DNA from: Lysobacter capsici
GTDB lineage: Bacteria > Pseudomonadota > Gammaproteobacteria > Xanthomonadales > Xanthomonadaceae
Length of the DNA stretch: 64,000 nucleotides
Reading direction: 5' to 3'
Assembly (NCBI RefSeq): GCF_018732085.1
Contig: NZ_CP076103.1
Location: forward strand, 3,534,001 to 3,598,000
The translations under genes were made by a program, and so were the position numbers. The notes under the pieces are model-generated. The model had not been told where the DNA came from and searched no databases. It saw only the letters and a program-made list of their open reading frames with translations. Below are positions 58,919-64,000 of the stretch, in pieces. How positions within the stretch are numbered: position 1 is the first letter of the stretch; every line of letters starts with the position of its first letter.

Positions 58919-61075
58919 TCAAAGCGGCGTGTCCTGCAGCACCACGTCGTCCAGATAGAACGAAGCGCCGATCCCGGCCGAGCCCGACCCCACCACCACG
59001 ATCCACACGCTGGCGGTCAGCGGCGGCGGTACCACGTCGGCGACGACCTGCTGCCAGTCGCCACTCAAGGCCGGCAGATAGACGTTGCTGACCGAGGTAT
59101 CCGGGTCGCCGGTCGCCGCGCTGCCGTCTTCCTTCGCCCAGCGCAACTGCACCCGCGCGTTGGCGGTCGGCAGCGGCGTGCCGGCGGCGTGCTTGACCCA
59201 GAAGCTCAGGCGCTTGCTGCCGCCGTCGGACCGATAGCCGGGATGATTGGCGACCTGCACGCCCCAGTAGCTGTCGTCGGCGGTCACCTGCAAGCCGTAA
59301 GCGCCGCCATGGGCGACGCCGACGCGGGCGATCTGTGCGCCGTACCACTGGGACCACAGGCCCGCCGACGCTTCCAGGGTCGCGGTCGGGGTATCGATCA
59401 CGTTGAACAACGCGCCGTCGGTGGTGCTGCCGGCATCCTGCAGATACGGCGCGGCCTGCCACACCGGAAAGCTGATCGCCTCGCCGTAGCGCTTGGCGAA
59501 GCGCCACGGGCCGTAGTAGTGGTTGTTGGCGAAGCGGTTGTTGTTGTTGAACATCACGTCCTGCTGCACCTGCTGCACCGTGTACGGCGACCAGGCGATG
59601 TTGTCGGTGCCGGTCGCGTACAGCGCCTGCGCGCCGCAATAACCCGAGCTTCCGCACGGCACCACCGCGGGATCGAAGTAGAACTCGTTGTTGCTGACCT
59701 CGATGTTCTGCGCGCGCCAGCGGCAATTGGCCTTCAAGGTGGCGTCGCTGCCGATCTGCGTGTAGCACGGGTGCAGGTTGCTGACCGGGTCGGGATAGAC
59801 GCTGGGATGCGCCGGATCGGGACGGGTGATCACCGAGGGATGCACGAACGGCGTGCAGTACGTCGAACTGGTATTGCCGTTGGAATTGCAGAAACGGTTG
59901 GCGTTCTCGTAGATGGTGATGCCGGAGAAGTTGTTTTCGAAATAATTGTCCTGCACGCGCAGTTGGGTCGAACCCGACACCGCGCTCGCCAGCCGGCTGT
60001 CGCCGCCGGATTCGGACAGGTAGATCGCCGGCGCCGGCGAACCGGTGTCGCGGTTGCCCGAGGCCCAGGCGTTGTTGATGAAGGTATTGCTGCGGATGGT
60101 GGCGTTGTAGCTGATTTCGTACCACAGCCCCACGCCGTCGTTGTCCTTGATGTAATTGCCTTCGAACAGGAAATCGATGTTGTTGGTGTCGGCCCACAGG
60201 CCGGTCCCGTGATTGCCGTGGACGTAGTTGCCCACGACCTTGGCCCCGCCCACGTCCCAGAACTTGCCGCCGCCGGTGCAGCCGCAGTGGGTCGAGGTTT
60301 CCCAGTCGTCGGTGTTGTTGCCGGTGATCTCGTTATGGCTCAGCTCGATGTCGACGATCGCCGACCGGCCCGGCACTTGCTCGCCCGGCTGCGGCGCGGT
60401 GCTGGGCACCGGCGGCTTGTACATGCTGAAACCGTACTGGCCGTTGTCCTTGAGGCAGTTGAAGCGGACCGTGTTGTGGCTGCCGAGGAACACGCCGGCG
60501 CCGTCGTTGCCGATGATGGTGTTGTATTCGATGGTCCAGTGGTCGCCGGCGTCGTGGTTGACCACCGCCTGGTCGAAATTGTCGCGGCCGCGGCCGAAAT
60601 TGCGAATGGTCAGGTACCGGATGGTGACGTTGCTGGCGGCGCGGGTGAAGGCGTACAGGTTCTTGTTCTGGCCGTCGAGGATCGCGCCGGGCGCGCCGAG
60701 GTAGACGTTGTTGTCCTGGGCGATGATCTGGCCGTAAATGTCGTCGCTGAAGGTATGGACGCCGGGTTCGAACCAGAACGTGGTGTTGGCGCGGCGGAAG
60801 TCGATGCCGCTGTTGTCGCCGGCCGGCACCCGCACCGCGTTGGCGGGCATCGGATCGGGATTGCTCAGCAACGCGGTGTTGCCGCAGATCTGCGCCGGCG
60901 GATCGGCCGGCCACAGCGCGCCCAGGTGCGCCTGGCCCTCGCCGCCCACGCGCGCCTGCGCGGCGGCGGGCATGGCGATCAGCGAGCCCAGCAGCAACGC
61001 CGGCAGGCTCAGCCAGGCAAGGCGGGTATGAAAGAAGCGATCGGGTCGTTCGGTGGCCACTGCGTGAATCCCCAT
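58919..61075 (-). CDS. Secreted parallel beta-helix protein with C-terminal carbohydrate-binding-like domain
   Basis: A 718-residue exported protein; the segment RLAWLSLPALLLGSLIAMPA, then AAQA, ends the signal peptide. Residues about 85-540 form a right-handed parallel beta-helix (PbH1 repeats): VTIRYLTIRNFGRGRDNFDQ, WTIEYNTIIGNDGAGVFLGS, IELSHNEITGNNTDDWETST, VVGNYVHGNHGTGLWADTNN, LFEGNYIKDNDGVGLWYEIS. Such helices occur in polysaccharide lyases and hydrolases (NosD/pectate-lyase-like). Several Cys pairs (HCGCTGG, YCTPF) may form disulfides. Residues about 560-718 resemble a CBM or discoidin-like beta-sandwich with WSQWYGAQIARVGVAHGGAY and SFYLDDVVLQDTPL. A candidate polysaccharide-degrading or binding enzyme; catalytic residues are not identified. 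No Shine-Dalgarno is visible before ATG 61075. Confidence 0.82.
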   Translation of the reverse strand: MGIHAVATERPDRFFHTRLAWLSLPALLLGSLIAMPAAAQARVGGEGQAHLGALWPADPPAQICGNTALLSNPDPMPANAVRVPAGDNSGIDFRRANTTFWFEPGVHTFSDDIYGQIIAQDNNVYLGAPGAILDGQNKNLYAFTRAASNVTIRYLTIRNFGRGRDNFDQAVVNHDAGDHWTIEYNTIIGNDGAGVFLGSHNTVRFNCLKDNGQYGFSMYKPPVPSTAPQPGEQVPGRSAIVDIELSHNEITGNNTDDWETSTHCGCTGGGKFWDVGGAKVVGNYVHGNHGTGLWADTNNIDFLFEGNYIKDNDGVGLWYEISYNATIRSNTFINNAWASGNRDTGSPAPAIYLSESGGDSRLASAVSGSTQLRVQDNYFENNFSGITIYENANRFCNSNGNTSSTYCTPFVHPSVITRPDPAHPSVYPDPVSNLHPCYTQIGSDATLKANCRWRAQNIEVSNNEFYFDPAVVPCGSSGYCGAQALYATGTDNIAWSPYTVQQVQQDVMFNNNNRFANNHYYGPWRFAKRYGEAISFPVWQAAPYLQDAGSTTDGALFNVIDTPTATLEASAGLWSQWYGAQIARVGVAHGGAYGLQVTADDSYWGVQVANHPGYRSDGGSKRLSFWVKHAAGTPLPTANARVQLRWAKEDGSAATGDPDTSVSNVYLPALSGDWQQVVADVVPPPLTASVWIVVVGSGSAGIGASFYLDDVVLQDTPL

Positions 61076-61501
61076 GATGGCGAGCGTTGCGAAGATGGAA
61101 GGCCGCGGCGCGATGGCGCGTGGACGCCTCGATGGCGACGCGCCCGCCCGCGCGGGCCCGACCAGCGCGATATCCCACGGCATGCGCGCAGCCGATAGTG
61201 GTCGCTGTCATGTCTGGCGGGTGATAGCGGCGATGCTGTGACCGAAATCGCACTCCATCGCGATCTCGGCGAACCCGGTCGCCTCAACTCCCTCGCCCGG
61301 GTCGCTCGCAGTGGCCTGGCATCGACCAGCGGGTCGCATCGATGCGTTCGCGATTGGCCGCGATTGCGTTTCCAATCGCCCGCGATCGCGAGCAGGGTCA
61401 ATTGTCGTCGCCGAGCAGGCGGCTTCGCGATGTCGGCACATCGCCCGCCGAGCGCCTTCGCTAACGTGCGCCCACCCTCCGCAGCACACAAAGGAATGGC
61501 C
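61076..61501. other. Divergent intergenic region, 426 bp
   Basis: Separates the beta-helix gene from the NTF2-like gene. No gene or repeat is supported. The promoters of both should lie here. Confidence 0.4.
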
Positions 61502-62008
61502 ATGACCCATCGCATCAATCGCTCCCTGGTTCCGTTCGCCCTGTCCGCACTGACCGTGTGCATGAGCGGCAGCGCGTTCGCCGCCGGCCCGGGCAACGCC
61601 GCGCCGCAGAGCCTGGGCGGCGACAACATCCTCACCCGGATCTGCGCGCGCCAGTTCGAAATCGCCCAGCGCACCGACATGGAATCGTTCCGCGACTACG
61701 ACGCCGAAACCTTCCGCGCCGTCCACGACGACCGCGCCATCACCGTATTCGACAGCGGCGCGGTCCGCATCGGCATCGACGCGATCATGACCACGCTGGC
61801 CAGCCATTTCTCCGGTCGCGAAGCCAAGTGGAGCTGGACCGAGCGCTACCGCGTCGTCGACGGTTGCAGCTCGGCCTACATCCTGTACGAAACCACTTAC
61901 GAGATTCCGCGCATCGGCTACAAGCAGAAGGCGCTGACCGGGGTGACCTACAGCCACAACGGCCTGCGTTGGCTGGCGATCGCCGATCAAGGCACCAAAC
62001 TGCCCTGA
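61502..62008 (+). CDS. Exported SnoaL/NTF2-like protein
   Basis: A 168-residue protein. ATG 61502 is 6 nt after AAGGA; an in-frame ATG at 61496 overlaps that site and is less likely. MTHRINRSLVPFALSALTVC, then MSGSAFAAG, is the signal peptide. The mature domain (ILTRICARQFEIAQRTDMES, FRDYDAETFRAVHDDRAITV, IGIDAIMTTLASHFSGREAK, WSWTERYRVVDGCSSAYILY) fits a cone-shaped SnoaL/DUF4440-type NTF2-like fold. A Cys pair (ICARQ, DGCSS) could form a disulfide. Ligand unknown. It is followed by a strong Rho-independent terminator. Confidence 0.82.
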   Translation: MTHRINRSLVPFALSALTVCMSGSAFAAGPGNAAPQSLGGDNILTRICARQFEIAQRTDMESFRDYDAETFRAVHDDRAITVFDSGAVRIGIDAIMTTLASHFSGREAKWSWTERYRVVDGCSSAYILYETTYEIPRIGYKQKALTGVTYSHNGLRWLAIADQGTKLP

Positions 62009-62050
62009 ACCAGGCCGCACACCGCACAAGTGTCGATGCAGGGATAGACG

Positions 62051-62074
62051 AAAAGGCGGCCTCGGCCGCCTTTT
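62051..62074 (+). terminator. Rho-independent terminator of the NTF2-like gene
   Basis: AAAAGGCGGCC and its perfect mirror GGCCGCCTTTT with a 2-nt loop, 43 nt after the stop. The A-rich left and T-rich right ends make it potentially bidirectional. Confidence 0.9.
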
Positions 62075-62090
62075 CTTATCCGACATGGAT

Positions 62091-62189
62091 CCGGCGGCCT
62101 CGGCCGCCTTTCGCACATGACAGGTATCAGATGGCCTCGCCCGGATTTTCGGATACCGTGTGTGGCAAGGCGGCTTCGGCCGCTTTTTT
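62091..62189 (+). repeat. Two further terminator-like hairpins
   Basis: CCGGCGGCCTCGGCCGCCTT at 62091-62110 repeats the stem of the 62051 terminator. AAGGCGGCTTCGGCCGCTTT TTT at 62167-62189 is a UUCG-loop hairpin followed by a T6 run. With the 62051 hairpin they form three similar terminators within 140 bp. The rest of the 383-bp gap up to the S33 peptidase shows nothing else. Confidence 0.75.
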
Positions 62190-62391
62190 CCTTTGTGCAT
62201 CGCATAACGATCGCCGTCGATCACACACGACACGCTGCGCCAATGTCGAAAGTAACGGCTCCTGCCATGCAACCTCTGCCGGCCTGGACGCATCACTTTC
62301 ATCGACGCAAGCGAACAACCCGATCGCCGCCATCGTCGCGATGATCCACCCGCCCCGCCGCCACACTTGAACCGCACCCGGAGTACCTCCC

Positions 62392-63510
62392 ATGAAGACG
62401 ATGCATCTGCTGATCGCCCTGCTGCTGTGCTTCGCGCCCGCGGCCCCGGCCGCCGAATGCAAGGACACCTCCAGCTACGCCAAGGCCCGCGCGATCGTCG
62501 AGGACTTGAACCGCATCGTCGCGCCGAACGGCATCCAGGAGGCCTACGCCACCCGCATCGGCGGCGTCGAGCAATGGATCAACGTGCGCGGCCAGGACAA
62601 GGCCAACCCGATCGTGCTGTTCGCCCACGGCGGCCCGGCGGCGCCGTTGATCCCGGCAATGTGGCAGTACCAGCGCCCGCTCGAGGAATACTTCACCGTG
62701 GTCAACTGGGACCAGCGCGGCGCCGGCAAGACCTTCGCCTCGCACGATCCCGCCGCCTATGCCGACACCCTGAAGATCGATCGCTACGCCGACGATGCGA
62801 TCGAAATCGCCGAGTACGTGCGCAAGCGCTACGGCAAGCGCAAGCTCATCCTGATGGGCCACAGCTGGGGCACGGTGGTGGCGATGACCGCGGCGCTGAA
62901 GCGGCCGGACCTGTTCTACGCCTACGTCGGCATCGGCCAGGTCATCAACGTGCGCGAGAACGAGCGCATCAGCTTCGAATTCGGCCTGCAGCAGGCCAAG
63001 GCGCTCGGCAACACCGAAGCGGTCAAGGAAATGGAGACGATCGCGCCCTACCCCGGCAACCAGCCGATCACCCGCGAACGCATCATCACCGCGCGCAAGT
63101 GGGCGCAGTACTACGGCGGCATGACCGCCTACCGCAACGAATCGCCGTACTACTTCCGCGCGCCGCTGCTGTCGCCGGACTACAACGATTGCGACCGCGC
63201 CGGCATCGACCAGGGCAACGAATTCAGCCTGGGCCGGATCCTGCCCGAATTCCTCGACGTCGATTTCACCAAGGTCAAGGAATTTCCGATCCCGGTGGTG
63301 ATGTTCATGGGCCGCCACGACTACACGACCCCTTCGCAGCCGACCGCCGACTGGCTGGCGCGGACCAAGGCGCCGTACAAGCAGGGCGTGTGGTTCGAAA
63401 ACGCCTCGCACATGATCATGTGGGAAGAGCCGGGCAAGACCCTGGTGAGCCTGCTGCAGTACGTGCGGCCGCTGACCGACGAAGCGAAGGCGAACGCGGG
63501 CAAGCGTTGA
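62392..63510 (+). CDS. Exported S33-family (prolyl aminopeptidase-like) hydrolase
   Basis: A 372-residue exported alpha/beta hydrolase. MKTMHLLIALLLCFAPAAPA, then AEC, is the signal peptide; GGAG is upstream. NPIVLFAHGGPAAPLIPAMW contains the HGGP oxyanion motif of proline iminopeptidases; VVNWDQRGAGKTFASHDPAA contains the DQRG motif; the nucleophile is Ser158 in ILMGHSWGTVVAMTAALKRP. The acid/base pair is probably in VMFMGRHDYTTPSQPT and FENASHMIMWEEP. The HGGP and DQRGAGxS-type motifs place it in peptidase S33; the specificity (proline iminopeptidase, other amide) is open. A hairpin follows at 63518-63545. Confidence 0.9.
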   Translation: MKTMHLLIALLLCFAPAAPAAECKDTSSYAKARAIVEDLNRIVAPNGIQEAYATRIGGVEQWINVRGQDKANPIVLFAHGGPAAPLIPAMWQYQRPLEEYFTVVNWDQRGAGKTFASHDPAAYADTLKIDRYADDAIEIAEYVRKRYGKRKLILMGHSWGTVVAMTAALKRPDLFYAYVGIGQVINVRENERISFEFGLQQAKALGNTEAVKEMETIAPYPGNQPITRERIITARKWAQYYGGMTAYRNESPYYFRAPLLSPDYNDCDRAGIDQGNEFSLGRILPEFLDVDFTKVKEFPIPVVMFMGRHDYTTPSQPTADWLARTKAPYKQGVWFENASHMIMWEEPGKTLVSLLQYVRPLTDEAKANAGKR

Positions 63511-63517
63511 ACGTTGC

Positions 63518-63545
63518 GGGACAGGCGCGGTTTCGTGCCTGTCCC
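63518..63545 (+). terminator. Hairpin after the S33 peptidase gene
   Basis: GGGACAGGC (63518-63526) and GCCTGTCCC (63537-63545) form a 9-bp perfect stem with a 10-nt loop, 7 nt after the stop. There is no T-run, so it may be an incomplete or factor-dependent terminator. The remaining sequence to 63827 is non-coding. Confidence 0.5.
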
Positions 63546-63827
63546 GAAGCCGGCCGCAGCGCGCAAAGCGACAACACCCGCATCGGTTTCTTGTATCGCC
63601 CGGGATGTTCACCAACCCGAGATGCGCGCGAATAAGTTTCCGCAGCTGAAATACGCCTCGCCGCGACGCGGCGTGATGCGCGTCGCGATACGGCCCGATC
63701 GCGAACCGCCGCGAAGCAAACACGATATTCAGTTTTATTAAACGTCGATCGGCATCACAACACACTGGCCTGCGCGACCGGATGCCTGCGTTGGATAGTT
63801 GTCCCCGCAGCGCTTTTCCGACATCGG

Positions 63828-64000
63828 ATGTCTACGGCTTCCGTGCGCAACGACTCGAGCCCTCAGGACGATCTGCTTCGCGCGGTCGCCGCGGGCCGTT
63901 ACGCGCAGCTCAGTCCGATGGAACAGCAAGTGCTGTTGGCGGCGGTGCGCGGCGCCGAGGACAAGCAGATCGCCGCCTTGCTGGGCTGCTCGATATCGAC
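63828..64000 (+). CDS. LuxR-type helix-turn-helix regulator (5' part)
   Basis: An open frame from ATG 63828 runs off the right edge (57 codons). It reads MSTASVRNDSSPQDDLLRAV, AAGRYAQLSPMEQQVLLAAV, RGAEDKQIAALLGCSIS. The LSPMEQQVLLAAVRGAEDKQ segment followed by IAALLGCSIS is the start of a LuxR/GerE DNA-binding domain (L-S/T-x-x-E-x-x-V...G-x-x-x-K-x-I-A). The family call is solid; whether a receiver or other domain follows cannot be seen. Only about 28 residues precede the HTH, so this would be a short single-domain regulator or have its other domains at the C-terminus. Confidence 0.75.
   Translation, partial: MSTASVRNDSSPQDDLLRAVAAGRYAQLSPMEQQVLLAAVRGAEDKQIAALLGCSIS

Overview
The window is chromosomal DNA from a high-GC gammaproteobacterium. 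Lysobacter or a close relative in the Xanthomonadaceae is the best guess. This is inferred from very high GC, many secreted lytic enzymes (GH19 chitinase, subtilisin-type protease, lipases, PHB-depolymerase-type esterase), a soxR/quinone-reductase pair, and dense families of intergenic inverted repeats. I see no rRNA, tRNA, CRISPR array, integrase or transposase.

Layout. 0-0.5 kb: 5' part of an HD-domain gene running off the left edge. 0.6-1.75 kb: repeat-only DNA with a 12-mer array, REP palindromes, four exact-length 112-bp tandem units and 29 heptamers that place about 30 evenly spaced GGG runs on the minus strand. 1.75-13.0 kb: a surface/secreted-protein locus. It holds a 2228-residue Ig-repeat autotransporter, three tandem phage-tail-collar (MdpB-like) proteins with a GNAT acetyltransferase starting 3 nt after the last one, a DUF6916 protein and a small secreted Ig-like protein. 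14-18 kb: DUF1993, SoxR with its divergent promoter and quinone oxidoreductase target, then a gene remnant and a frameshifted MFS exporter. 18-26 kb: a ~590-bp palindromic repeat, a GT4 glycosyltransferase, a phospholipase D-like protein, an unknown two-gene pair, a three-domain secreted esterase, a YgjP-type metallopeptidase and a lipoprotein. 26-31 kb: MHS transporter, Gfo/Idh/MocA oxidoreductase, and a YbdK ligase followed by a class C26 gamma-glutamyl hydrolase. 31-43 kb: secreted protease, DUF4189 protein, RidA, lipoproteins, chitinase, C59 acylase, S41 peptidase and a frameshifted HAD gene, with many copies of a GTAGGAGCGGCGCAAGCCGC inverted repeat and a second copy of the large palindrome.

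43-64 kb: orphan PAAR protein, serine hydrolase, cREC protein, DUF1684, a divergent VOC/TetR pair with two operator palindromes, a second VOC protein, LysR, a metallopeptidase lipoprotein, an orphan ParB-like protein, a miniature EF-Ts paralogue, DUF333 lipoprotein, an Rrf2/FAD-oxidoreductase operon, class-3 lipase, a translationally coupled envelope-protein pair with a clear terminator, a beta-helix secreted protein, an NTF2-like protein, an S33 peptidase and the start of a LuxR-type regulator.

Three small regulatory circuits can be read directly from the DNA: SoxR acting on the quinone reductase through a MerR-type promoter with a 19-bp spacer, TetR acting on a VOC enzyme through two 17-bp palindromes, and Rrf2 co-transcribed with its oxidoreductase. 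The best candidate for an undescribed system is the 1.7-13 kb locus, where collar-domain proteins sit between Ig-repeat surface proteins without any other phage genes. Two clear frameshifts (about 16.80 and 43.19 kb) may be real or assembly errors.
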